Origin: Mycteria americana
Lineage: Eukaryota > Chordata > Aves > Ciconiiformes > Ciconiidae
Direction: 5' to 3'
Assembly (NCBI RefSeq): GCF_035582795.1
Contig: NC_134370.1
Location: 37,373,501 to 37,437,500 of the forward strand
Length of the DNA: 64,000 bases
Under the pieces are notes generated by a model. It did not search any database, was not told the DNA's origin, and saw only the letters and a program-made list of their open reading frames with translations. The position numbers and the translations under genes are program-made. Shown here in pieces: positions 25,501-33,226 of the stretch; position 1 is the stretch's first letter; every line of letters begins with the position of its first letter.

Positions 25501-28500
25501 CAGAGTTGTGGGAATGCCACCCCCCATATTTTACTGGAAGAAGGATAATGAGACCATCCCATCAAACAGAGAGAGGATGAGGTACTGTACCATCGTATCC
25601 ACACTTGGAGTTTCTCATGGCTGGACCAATTGCTTCCATGAAAACCTGTGTGATAAGTACAGGTGGTGTTCTTCTTAAAACAACTTCTTTCACCCACATA
25701 AAGTTTTAAAAAGCTGGCTTCACTGTGAGGTGAACAATAGGTATTTCCTTGGTTCAGAATAAAGGCATGGAGCATAACATGCCACTGCTTCAGAGAGTGG
25801 TGATAGAACTTTCAGTCCATAGGCCTGATACAGCATATGCATCTTCTTATCAAAGATACTATGATATGGTATTTTAATGCATTTTAGCACCTTACTCTCT
25901 CTCTAAACTAGTTTTTCCTCAGTTTAGTTCTAACTGTGGATGAATTCAAACTCAGAACAGTTACAACATGGTTTTGAACACCCCACAGCACGGGATAATA
26001 GAGAGTTTAGCATATCAGATACAGAGGCTGATGACAAAGTTTGGTCACAAACATAGGCAAAGACTTTGATCCATGCCTACAAAATACAACAATGTTCGGG
26101 TTCAGCTCTTGCATTCAAATGCATCCCTATCTTTTAGGTTTTGCAGAAGAAAAGCTGATGAAATAATGTGCCTGGCTATAATTAATGAGAAACTAATTGC
26201 TTTCATTATTTTTTAAAGGTTTCTACTTCAGCATAAATCTGATTTTTAATATTTTATTTCACTTGGCTCCAACTAATGATTTGAAGCAGTCATTGCATCT
26301 CTGAGATCAACTTCAAGAAGTACTACATTTTCACATGCATACTCTGCAGGCTATCTGTAAAGAAAACTGGCTTCGCAGCAGCACTTGTTATGTATGCACA
26401 CCTATCATGAGGGAAAGCTTACTTGAAAAAATCTTTCAGTGGTCTCCCTGTCCCCGCTCAGAGACTGCTGTCCCCCTCCAAAAAGGCCACCTTACTCTGA
26501 TCTTCTATAGCCTGTAGTCTTTATTCCTCTGCCTCTAGGCAGATTACTCAAGGATTTATTTCAAGTACTGGTACTTTTACAGGAAATATGGTTATACACA
26601 TGCAAACACTGTAGTTAATGTAAAATGAACAACTGTCCTAAAATGCCTCATTTCCAGTTGTTTCACAGAAGCTTAGAAAACAAGTTTTTTCTTCAGCTCA
26701 GTGGAAGAATGAGTAAGGGAAAACTCTCACACCTCATGATGCCAGGAGCTAACATCAGGCTTGTAACACCTCTGCTGTATCAGCCAGTCATGACCAGACT
26801 GCCTGCCCCCAAGGCTTCGAATGGTTCTGCACAGATCCACATGAGCAATGGGCAGCATTATCCTTGTTTGTTCCTATCTTGCCTCGCTATTGTCTTCCTG
26901 CCTGAAGCCGAGAGACCTTTTTTGTATCATATCATGATACGGACATGCATGAGCTTCTACACTACTATGCCCTCAGCATAAGGCAAATTATGCAGTGCAG
27001 GCAGCAAAGGGTGAATGTTTCCTTTTTTATTAGAGCTGTCGGAAGCACAGAATGTCCTCTTGACCTGAAATTCTGTGGTTTGATGTTTCATTCCAGTTCA
27101 TAAGGAAACAAAATCTCAAATTTCAGAACTTCCTGCAACTTCAAGTATTCTTATGTGCTCATTTCCCACCTCTTCCTTTATAATGAGGGAAACGCTTGGG
27201 TTGATAAAAAGGACCAACCAAAGCCTAGAGAGCAGAGGAGCCTCAGTTCTCCAATATACTACTGAATAGTTTTTCCTGGAAGTTGCAGCCAGAAAGTCTT
27301 GGATCACTGAAGAGCAAAGGAAGAGGAGGGAATAACAAAGCAGGTTTCTTTTAGAGTGTTGGCCAAATGAATCTAAGATTTTGCCACTGAGGCATTTTCT
27401 CACGGAAAAGGGTGCCATAAGAAAGTTTCTGACTTGCTCTGGTTACTGTTGTGAAAAATATCACAACTTTGGACAAATGTTCTTGGGGATTTTGTTGTAT
27501 TATTCCTCCAGCTTCTGAAGTAGGAAAAAATACAATATGACCGTGCAGTAGCTTTGCATGGGTTTAGTTCACTGGAATTCAATAAACAATACCAATATTA
27601 ACACATGCAGAGCAACAATTCAGCACACAGTGTCACGCCATGGCTTTTCACAGAGAGGAGCAAGAACAGATTTCAGCTACTCTGATTATTGGTTGAGGCC
27701 ATACTGAAAGCAAATCTATTGACTATTGTCCTGGTTTCAGCTGGGATGGAATTAATTTTCTTCCTAGTAGCTAATATAGTGCTGTGTTTTGGATTTAGGA
27801 TGAGAATAATGTTGATAGCACACTAACATTTTAGTTGTTGCTAAGTAATGGACTTAGCAACACCGGTCAAGGACTTTTCAGCTTCCCATGCTCTGCCAGG
27901 TGCACAAGAAGCTGGGAGGGGGCACAGCCAGGACAGCTGACCCCAACTGACCAAAGGAATATTCCATACCATATGATGTCATGCTCAGTATAGAAACTGG
28001 GGGGAGTTGGCCAGGGGCCAGCAATCGCTGCTCAGGGACTGGCTGCGCATTGGTCAGCGGGTGGTGAGCGGTTGCATCACTTGGGTTTTTTGTTGTTTTT
28101 CTTTGGGTTTTGTTCCTCTCTCTCTCTCGTTGTTTTCCTTTTCATTACAATATTATTATTATTGTTATTGTTATTATTATATTTTATTTCAATTATTAAA
28201 CTGTTCTTATCTCAGCCCACGAATTTTCTTACTTTTGCTCTTCAGGTTCTCTCCCCCATCCCACTGAGGGGGAGGGTGAGTGAGTGGCTGTGGGGTGCCT
28301 AGTTGCCAACAGAAGCTAAACCACGACAACTATAAAAGTCTTGGACTGCCACCTCTTTGAGAATAGAAGTTACAACTTACCTCTTTCACATTTAATGTAC
28401 ATGTTGTAAAATCTCAAAGTTAATATGCTCTTGAGAAATACTAATTCCAAAACGTTTGTTTTCCCAGCATGCATCAAGATACAACAGGGTATGTCTGCCT

Positions 28501-30865
28501 CCTGATTCAACCTGCCAAGAAAGCAGATGCTGGCTGGTATACCTTGTCTGCAAAAAACGAAGCTGGTATTGTCTCTTGTACCGCTAGACTTGACATATAT
28601 GGTAGGTATTGGCTAATAAATAAAACAAATCAGAATTTATTTCCTTTGACTGCTCCCAGGCCTTCCCTAGTTCTTATTCCATAAATTGGTGGTTTTGACG
28701 TGGATGAGAAATTAGTGTCACAGCATGGCCACAGCTTAATATGGCCACCAGGAGGAGGTATAATGATACAGCTAAATGGCCAAATTAGCTCTCCTGCATC
28801 ACTTTAAAGGCAGGTAAAGAGAAAAAACAGAGGAGGAGTTTTGCACAGTATTCTCTACTCCCGTTTTCCACCTTTCAAATTCCCTAGACACGTAAGCATA
28901 TAATAAACATGCATTCAAGTTGAAACTTAGCTCTGTTCCCTCTGACACATGCCTGTGCTACAGCCCTGACCTGAGATGGAACAATAAATTGCACACAAGA
29001 AAGTAGACCCCTTCTTCTATGGAGCATGTATGATGCAAACTATGCCTAATTAATGGAAGCTAGTTTGCATCTAATATGTTTGTCTCGCACTTGGAAGGCC
29101 CCAGCCCAGTTCAAGAACTACAGCACATCATTTAAGTACTCTGTATCTATGCAAGATGTAATAGTTAAGACAATTTATCTAGAGCAAGAGAGTACTTTGA
29201 TCACTTAAGCAGCATAATAAAACAGAAAAAAACATTCCACAAACTATTGGATTATAGCCATACCCCCCAAAGGAAAAAAACCACGTTTTCAACCTTATAT
29301 TTCTAATTTTTTAAAAAAACCCATTTAAGCATTGGGGGTAACCACAAGTCACCAGTGCATCTCTGTCAGTTTTCCGCCACCTTGTGGGGATATAGACAAT
29401 AGTAATGCAATGTTCAAGAGAGGGCTGGTGAGAGTCTGATTCAAAAAACGTCCCATAAAATGAAAAATAATTCCTTAGGTATCTAAATGTTGCAAAACAT
29501 AAATTACATTTGCATATAAAGGATTCAAGGTACAAACAGGAAAAAGACGGAAAGTAAGAAACACTTCCTGATTCCAACCATATTTTCTAAAGACTCTGTA
29601 AGTCTTGTACACCAAAGGGAGTGTCAGAAACCATTTTTCTTTGTGCTATTTTGAATGGATGGGGTTGGGGGATTGAAAGTGTGGTCTGATGTTTGCAATT
29701 CCATGTGCAAAGAAAGAAGCACAGTAAATAATGAGTGTATTGTTCAAATAGAAACAAATGGGGGCTGCAAGAAAAAAGGAGGCTCTTTTTCAAATATTTC
29801 CAGATAGACAAGGTCAAAATTCAGCATGGAAAGATAATGACCATTTCCTACCAATGCTTACCATGTAGGTTGTAGGTCTCCCACACTAAGATGTTCTCAG
29901 AGTATTGTAGCCAGAACTTCTACCCTTTCATTTTAATTGCTGACAGATATGTTTGTTCAGTTTGGGTGCAGACCTGGATGTTTTGTATAGATAAATACCA
30001 GCAAAGATAATATCAATTTCCCCTTTCTGAAGTGTTTTAAGAATGACAACTGTTAAGTATTATATAATAGCTAAATATTCTTACAAAATTGTAATGGTAT
30101 TTGTTCATGTGGGAACACGTTGAATGTTACTTTTAAATTACTGAATAAGTGTCTTTGGATTACATTTCTTTCAGTATCTTTAAAGAAATCTAGGAAACAT
30201 GCATTACTAGTTGTAAGTAGTAGAGGGAAATAAAAATTGTAATCAATTCTTTAAAAAAATTCCCTATATTATTACTTTGAAATTAAGTACCACAAAAAAA
30301 AAATCAGAAAGAAAAGTAGTACAAAATCAGAGCCATGTCCAGTTTGTTCACCTCTGTTCATGCTATGGTATGTTAGTAGTTTTGATTGCAAGAGCTTTGG
30401 AGAAGGCTCCAAAGATTAAATTATTAAATTCTGAACTTCATGAAATCCATGTAAACGTTGCCATTGAATTGAACAGGGATGGAATTCCACCTGTAGACTT
30501 CAATAAAAATATTCAACATAGAAACTACATAAATGATAATATTTGAAGGAACAGACCCTAAAACAGGGAACAACAATGCTCTGCTCTCTTCAAGCATGTC
30601 AGAAGCAACTTTTCTGTTGTGTGCATTGATTTCTGTTGTTTCATTGCTAACTTAATTAGAGGTTTATACAGCCTATTCTGTTTCTGTTGCCTCAGCTCAG
30701 TGGCACCGTCAAATTCCACAACCAATAAAGCTTCGACCTGGTGGCAGCCGGTATGCAAACCTTACCGGTCAAGGACTCGACATTTTTTCTGCCTTCCCAA
30801 CTACTGAAAGCCCTATGCTGTTTTCATCCCCAACCCAAAAGGTGGTGGAAAGTGAAGAACTTTGA
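1406..30865 (+). CDS. MYPN: myopalladin, 3' part of gene (12 coding exons, with introns)
   Basis: Myopalladin is a sarcomeric scaffold of the palladin/myotilin/myopalladin family. It sits at the Z-line and I-band and links ANKRD1/CARP (N-terminus), the nebulin or nebulette SH3 domain (Pro-rich region) and alpha-actinin (C-terminal Ig domains). Twelve exons joined here have consistent phases and give 825 residues plus a split first codon. Numbering from the first complete codon: end of Ig2 (1-38), Ser/Pro/Gln-rich linker (39-450), Ig3 (about 450-545), Ig4 (578-669), Ig5 (677-769) and a tail to 825. Human myopalladin is about 1,320 residues, so roughly the first 495 lie to the left. MYPN is preferred over its paralogue PALLD because of the linker sequence ([18 protein letters not shown]), the C-terminus VVESEEL and the neighbours ATOH7 and PBLD. 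No frameshift or internal stop was seen. Confidence 0.97.
1523..2264 (+). other. MYPN: MYPN intron
   Basis: Short intron of 742 bp bounded by GT and AG, with acceptor ttgctatttcag. No repeat or RNA gene was recognised in it. Confidence 0.85.
2265..2634 (+). CDS. MYPN: MYPN exon: linker with Pro-rich SH3-binding segment
   Basis: Starts after ttgctatttcag and ends at AAGCT|gtaagt, phase 1 to phase 2. It encodes a Ser/Asn/Pro-rich, probably disordered linker (residues 39-161) with no Ig features. The end reads [15 protein letters not shown]. This Pro-rich motif falls, by position, in the segment of human myopalladin reported to bind the nebulin/nebulette SH3 domain; that it does so here is inference. 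Confidence 0.95.
2635..4733 (+). other. MYPN: MYPN intron
   Basis: A 2.1 kb AT-rich intron with consensus gtaagt donor and a ttatgtgcag acceptor. Open frames on either strand inside it look random. No repeat was recognised apart from short homopolymer runs. Confidence 0.8.
4734..5321 (+). CDS. MYPN: MYPN exon: Ser/Pro/Gln-rich linker
   Basis: Largest exon in the window (588 bp), phase 2 to phase 2, with donor GCCAT|gtaagt. It opens [18 protein letters not shown], continues with low-complexity Ser/Thr/Pro/Gln sequence including a run SSSSSSS, and ends [17 protein letters not shown] then [11 protein letters not shown]. The first and last blocks are the conserved signatures of the myopalladin linker, while the middle is fast evolving. 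The palladin-type FPPPP motif for Ena/VASP is absent, as expected for MYPN rather than PALLD. Confidence 0.95.
5322..7643 (+). other. MYPN: MYPN intron
   Basis: A 2.3 kb intron. The stretch around 6,660-6,745 has a weak MIR-like look on the minus strand but is too degraded to call. Nothing else was recognised. Confidence 0.75.
7644..7791 (+). CDS. MYPN: MYPN exon: linker before Ig3
   Basis: Acceptor tcttttaatag, donor CAG|gtaaga, 148 bp, phase 2 to phase 0. It reads [16 protein letters not shown] then a charged segment [18 protein letters not shown], a predicted helical stretch that is conserved across the palladin family (compare DAVIQDLERKL in palladin). No catalytic or Ig residues. The first base completes an Ile codon. 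Confidence 0.92.
13190..13260 (+). repeat. degraded ancient interspersed repeat (GAAGTCAATGG-like core)
   Basis: The stretch ATCCCGCTAAAGTCAACAGC, then a second AACTTCAACAG half and a closing TCCAGGACTTTAG, resembles a widespread old reptile/bird repeat built on facing GAAGTCAATGG and CCATTGACTTC cores. The match is from memory of the pattern only and I cannot name the family. Confidence 0.35.
13340..13545 (+). repeat. MIR-like CORE-SINE, ancient
   Basis: The stretch reads like a MIR tail: CTGCTCTGTCACAGACTTTC, then a TTACCTTAACAGGTCTCTTAGC block, then GCCTCAATTTCTCATATGTA followed by AAATGCAGGTAATAGTCCTG. This parallels the MIR consensus order of CTCTGCCACT, TGTGTGACCTTGGGCAAGTC, GCCTCAGTTTCCTCATCTGT, AAAATGGG. 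It is in the same orientation as MYPN. MIR elements date from before the mammal/bird split, so this is a fossil copy. Boundaries are approximate. Confidence 0.75.
14240..14285. repeat. AT-rich microsatellite
   Basis: Imperfect TA dinucleotide array (atatatagatatagata, then tataatatatatgtaatata) in the long MYPN intron. It may be length-polymorphic. No function is suggested. Confidence 0.7.
18743..19280 (-). mobile_element. CR1 LINE, 5'-truncated 3' end
   Basis: The left edge carries the CR1 3' tail in reverse (ATCATAGATTCATAGAATC). The minus strand then encodes the C-terminal end of the CR1 ORF2 reverse transcriptase over about 18,830-19,135: [35 protein letters not shown] and [15 protein letters not shown] are the usual motifs. 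A TGA (probably from CGA) interrupts the frame just upstream. The element is truncated at its 5' end, as most CR1 copies are, and lacks clear target duplications. The preserved frame indicates moderate age. Near its 5' end (19,213-19,275) two similar blocks of about 27 bp suggest a local duplication. Confidence 0.95.
20402..20623 (+). CDS. MYPN: MYPN exon: start of Ig3
   Basis: Exactly 74 codons, phase 0 to 0, acceptor cactctgcag and donor AAG|gtaggt. It encodes the conserved helical lead [20 protein letters not shown], an acidic linker (VDESDDEVQ), then [18 protein letters not shown] and FTCKIVG, the A to C strands of Ig3 with the B-strand Cys. This block is conserved in both MYPN and PALLD. 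Confidence 0.97.
20624..21165 (+). other. MYPN: MYPN intron
   Basis: A 542 bp intron. A run of nine G (21,141-21,149) lies only 16 bases before the exon, and the polypyrimidine tract is weak (see findings). Confidence 0.85.
21166..21315 (+). CDS. MYPN: MYPN exon: core of Ig3
   Basis: 50 codons, phase 0 to 0, donor CAA|gtaagg. It reads [39 protein letters not shown]. The core Trp (YW) and the D-x-G-x-Y motif are present. The usual F-strand Cys is replaced (YTIM), a change that, as I recall the family, is conserved in Ig3 of palladins and is not a defect of this copy. Confidence 0.97.
21316..22257 (+). other. MYPN: MYPN intron
   Basis: A 942 bp intron with standard GT-AG ends. No repeat or RNA gene was recognised. 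Confidence 0.8.
22258..22337 (+). CDS. MYPN: MYPN exon: end of Ig3 and start of Ig3-Ig4 linker
   Basis: 80 bp, phase 0 to 2, acceptor tgatttgcag, donor CACAG|gtaaaa. It reads [20 protein letters not shown]: the G strand of Ig3 followed by a basic linker. The SC after GRI is the family's usual Cys position. Confidence 0.95.
22338..22840 (+). other. MYPN: MYPN intron
   Basis: A 503 bp intron, acceptor tttgtgttgcag. Nothing else was recognised. Confidence 0.8.
22841..22967 (+). CDS. MYPN: MYPN exon: start of Ig4
   Basis: 127 bp, phase 2 to 0, donor AAG|gtatta. It reads [39 protein letters not shown]: the linker and the A to B strands of Ig4. The QERFFRPxFLQAPGD block is diagnostic of the palladin/myopalladin family. 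C-terminal Ig domains of this family bind actin and alpha-actinin. Confidence 0.96.
22968..24503 (+). other. MYPN: MYPN intron
   Basis: A 1.5 kb intron. The acceptor gtctgttag is followed directly by GTGAGC in the exon, so a donor-like sequence abuts the acceptor. No repeats were recognised. Confidence 0.8.
24504..24711 (+). CDS. MYPN: MYPN exon: rest of Ig4
   Basis: 208 bp, phase 0 to 1, donor GTAG|gtaaga. It reads [57 protein letters not shown]. Core Trp, D-x-G-x-Y-x-C and the SFSLEL G strand are all present, so this is a complete, canonical I-set domain together with the preceding exon. Confidence 0.97.
24712..25415 (+). other. MYPN: MYPN intron
   Basis: A 704 bp intron with a strong pyrimidine tract before the acceptor (tctttttctttttccag). 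No other feature was seen. Confidence 0.8.
25416..25581 (+). CDS. MYPN: MYPN exon: first half of Ig5
   Basis: 166 bp, phase 1 to 2, donor GATGAG|gtactg. It reads [37 protein letters not shown] and [18 protein letters not shown] to D strands of Ig5 with the B-strand Cys and the core Trp. The final AG joins C of the next exon to make Ser. Confidence 0.97.
27722..27726. repeat. target-site duplication, left copy (ACTAT)
   Basis: Five bases ACTAT immediately before the TG of the LTR. An identical ACTAT follows the closing CA at 28,329-28,333. Confidence 0.9.
27727..28328 (+). mobile_element. solo LTR of an avian endogenous retrovirus (ERVL-like)
   Basis: A complete long terminal repeat of 602 bp, beginning TGTCCTGGTTT and ending AAACCACGACA: imperfect inverted ends of the TG...CA type. 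It is flanked by a perfect 5 bp duplication (ACTAT), which fits ERVL-type integration. No internal retroviral sequence remains, so it is a solo LTR left by recombination. Visible parts: a CRE-like TGATGTCATG and a TATA-like AGTATAGAAA near 27,990; a pyrimidine-rich stretch with a CT array (about 28,117-28,131); an ATT-rich microsatellite (28,150-28,182); a poly(A)-type ATTAAA at 28,195-28,200. Orientation is that of MYPN. The sequence resembles an LTR common in bird genomes; the family assignment is from pattern memory. Confidence 0.92.
28150..28182. repeat. ATT/GTT microsatellite inside the LTR
   Basis: Run of ATT and GTT triplets within the R/U5-side part of the LTR, probably length-variable between individuals. 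Confidence 0.8.
28329..28333. repeat. target-site duplication, right copy (ACTAT)
   Basis: Right-hand copy of the 5 bp duplication flanking the solo LTR; identical to the left copy. Confidence 0.9.
28468..28601 (+). CDS. MYPN: MYPN exon: second half of Ig5
   Basis: 134 bp, phase 2 to 1, donor ATATG|gtaggt. It reads [44 protein letters not shown]. The D-x-G-x-Y motif is intact, but the F-strand Cys position is Leu (YTL), and the VSCTA Cys lies on the G strand, the same layout I recall for palladin Ig5. The exon begins only 139 bp after the solo LTR. Confidence 0.97.
28602..30695 (+). other. MYPN: MYPN intron (last)
   Basis: A 2.1 kb intron ending ctgttgcctcag. A second AG lies five bases downstream (CTCAG repeated), but the reading frame and the conserved AQW favour the first. 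No repeat was recognised. Confidence 0.85.
30696..30865 (+). CDS. MYPN: MYPN last coding exon and stop
   Basis: Encodes [40 protein letters not shown] and the end VVESEEL, then TGA at 30,863-30,865. This is the short post-Ig5 tail of myopalladin; the palladin tail ends in a similar ESEDL. The stop and the C-terminal motif together confirm that this is the true end of the protein. Confidence 0.97.
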
Positions 30866-31105
30866 AAAACAAACAAACAATTGTTCCAGTTACACCTGCA
30901 GAGATACTAGAACTGTGAAAAAAAAAAAAAAAAAGAGGTACAAGTCAAGATGCTCAAGGTTTACAGGCAACTTGTTTGTAATTAAGTGTACTGCTGCTGC
31001 AAATGTTGCAAGTAACATATCATACAAGACTTTTGCATATTATTTGATTGCAGGATAATTGTGGTATGGAGTGTTGTGCAATAAATTCAGTACTGTGTAG
31101 TTTGC
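30866..31105 (+). other. MYPN: MYPN 3' UTR (minimal extent)
   Basis: Follows the stop codon and contains a run of 17 or more A (about 30,919-30,935) and a CAAA-rich patch. It is drawn to just past the first AATAAA, and may extend to about 31,990 if the distal signals are used. Confidence 0.55.
31080..31085 (+). terminator. MYPN: candidate poly(A) signal of MYPN, proximal
   Basis: AATAAA 215 bases after the stop codon, followed by TG-rich sequence (gtactgtgtagtttgc), a reasonable cleavage context. Use is inferred. Confidence 0.5.
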
Positions 31106-31463
31106 TAAGAATTACATAGTAAACATAGTTTTCAGCACTTAAAAGCCAATACCACATTTACTGCTTGAATTAAAGCTACTGTACTGTAGCAAGCCATGTT
31201 AAGGATTGATGATGTTTAGCTGGAATACTGCTAGTGAAAACATTGACATTACAATAACAACAATCCTGAATGAGGGTAAACAACATGACTTTGAATGTAA
31301 TTCTAAAGAAACATGCCAGATAATCACAAAGCACAAGTTAAAGGGAAAAGATGTAACTCATTTTTATATTATTATGCCAGATAATCTTAGAATTTTTGAA
31401 CTCAAGAGTAGATAAATATAGCATTTCATGTAGGTACAGCTGTATACCCTATATATTTATATT

Positions 31464-31477
31464 TGTGTGTGTGTGTA
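31464..31477. repeat. GT microsatellite
   Basis: Short uninterrupted GT array (atttgtgtgtgtgtgta) downstream of MYPN. Confidence 0.8.
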
Positions 31478-31957
31478 CTCCATGAACTGTGTACTCATGG
31501 TGTAAGGATTCATAAAGTAAGGTACAGAGCACGTGCATAGGACACTGACATAGGAAACCAAAATTCCTGTTGTCTGAAGCATGTTCTCTAGAGCCCATAG
31601 CTGAAACTATTTTCCAGATGTGCTTCATATTTTTTTCTTTACAATGATAGTCATTCTCTGCCTTTAAACACAGATGATATCAAGCTTGTAACTTCACCAT
31701 TTTTAAATATCAGTCTCTTTTTCCTAATTTTTAACATGACTAAAAGAAAAGTGCATCTACCATCTAGCTCATTTTCAAACTAACTGAAAAAGAACTATGA
31801 TCTGGTGGAATTTAAATTTTCGCCATCATTTAGGAAATAATAACAAGTGTGGTATCTACTATAAAGACAGAGAAAATTCTGTTAATATACAAAACTTATG
31901 AAGTTAAGCAACAGTTAGGTGCAAAGAGCTAAAAAACCTACTGTAACTAATAGTAGT

Positions 31958-31967
31958 AATAAATAAA
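31958..31967 (+). terminator. MYPN: candidate poly(A) signals of MYPN, distal pair
   Basis: Two overlapping AATAAA hexamers (31,958-31,963 and 31,962-31,967), about 1.1 kb after the stop. They are followed by GT-containing sequence. Either this pair or the proximal signal could form the mature 3' end. Confidence 0.4.
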
Positions 31968-32715
31968 GCAATTTAATGAAAGTGCGACAGAAGGTGTTAA
32001 GTGACAACACTTAATGATTGATTTGAATATATTTAGCATCTATATAGTTGTGTTAATACCTCCCAGCGCTTAGAATCTGCAAATACCTAAGATGATTTCC
32101 TGCATCTTTAAATTATTGCTATCCCTCTTCTTTGGACATCATTTTCAAGCAGTTCTTACTTACTGCTTTCAACATGGCTGGAGAATGCAACAAAGTCCCG
32201 ATGAAAGTCACAGAGATGAAAAGAAAAATTAACAGATACTTTCATTTTAGACCTTATTTGGATTTTTTCAAAGTTAAAAATGTAACTTAAAACAATTACA
32301 TATGCAAAGAAAACAGTGAGGAGTTATCTTAAGAGCAAAAGGATAGTGGATATAGCCAGAGACTGAGAAAGAGATAGCCTTTCATTGGGTTTCCTACAAA
32401 TACAGTTGTCTCTAACTGTTGCTTCCCTAAGGGTTTAGAGGAAGTGAATTTCTTGTATTGTTCTACTTCCCACCTGAGTGAAGACCACAAAACAAAACCA
32501 TCATTATAACTTTCATGTTTTTGTTAGAAATCTCAGGCGATTCACCCCAGACTGAACAGACCAGGAAGCTAAAATACCTTCTTATCCTGAGAGACAAAAG
32601 AAGGTGCAGGTGTTTCAGTGGGAAAGCAGAAATACCAGTTGTTGCCCATGTTGTACCTCCTCCCTGGCAAACAAAATAAAACTAATAGCTATTAAAAGTG
32701 ATGCATTGATTCAAG

Positions 32716-32790
32716 TGACTTCAGTTATGGGGTGCCTAACTTAAGACACATTGTGGGTCTGATTTTCCAGGATAGAGAACCTACTGCTCC
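32716..32790 (+). repeat. degraded ancient interspersed repeat
   Basis: TATGGGGTGCCTAACTTAAG followed by CTGATTTTCCAG resembles an old repeat seen in bird and turtle genomes (GGTGCCTAACTT, then CTGATTTTCAGAGG). The family is not named; the match is by eye. Confidence 0.35.
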
Positions 32791-33139
32791 TCTTATCTTC
32801 ACTTGTTTTTAGGATGGCTTAGGGATTCCAAAACTAAACCTAGACTGAGTCAGAGTTGGGCAACCCAAAATCTAAAGTTTCCCATATTAGTAACTACTCT
32901 TGGGAAAATAATCCAAGGAAAGTTATTGTATTTTGCTTATTTAATCCAGTGCTGTTGGGAAGAGGGAAAAGAGGAAATTAAGACACAAAAGATCAAATTC
33001 TGCTCCCATCTACAGACCTGGTCTTCCCATTACTTCATGCCAGAACTGAATAGTAGATTTTGATCCAAAGTATTCCAAGTTGTATATCGTCCATTAGGCT
33101 TTATACCTAGCACAGGCTTAGATCGTCTGCTTAGAACTC

Positions 33140-33226
33140 CCCTGTGGCCCCCTTGCCTGGCTTGGAGTGAGGGGTTGGACCAGATGACCTCCTGAGGTTC
33201 CTTCAGATCTAAATCACTCTATACTT
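33140..33226 (+). mobile_element. CR1 LINE 3' fragment
   Basis: The stretch around GGGGTTGGACCAGATGACCT and TCCTGAGGTTCCTTCAGATC, then AAATCACTCTAT, matches the end of CR1 elements (TTGGACTAGATGACCTCCAGAGGTCCCTTCCAACC, then the ATTCTATGATT tail, given here only as a pattern). It is on the + strand, old and diverged, with no coding frame left. Confidence 0.7.

Larger units (their letters stand above)
25582..28467 (+). other. MYPN: MYPN intron carrying a solo LTR
   Basis: A 2.9 kb intron. Its last quarter is taken up by the 602 bp solo LTR described separately. The remaining 139 bp before the exon provide the acceptor gtttgttttcccag. Confidence 0.9.

Noticed and set aside
30919-30935. A-run in the MYPN 3' UTR considered as a retroposed poly(A) tail
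   Set aside because: No retrosequence or target duplication upstream; it directly follows the MYPN stop and reads as ordinary 3' UTR.
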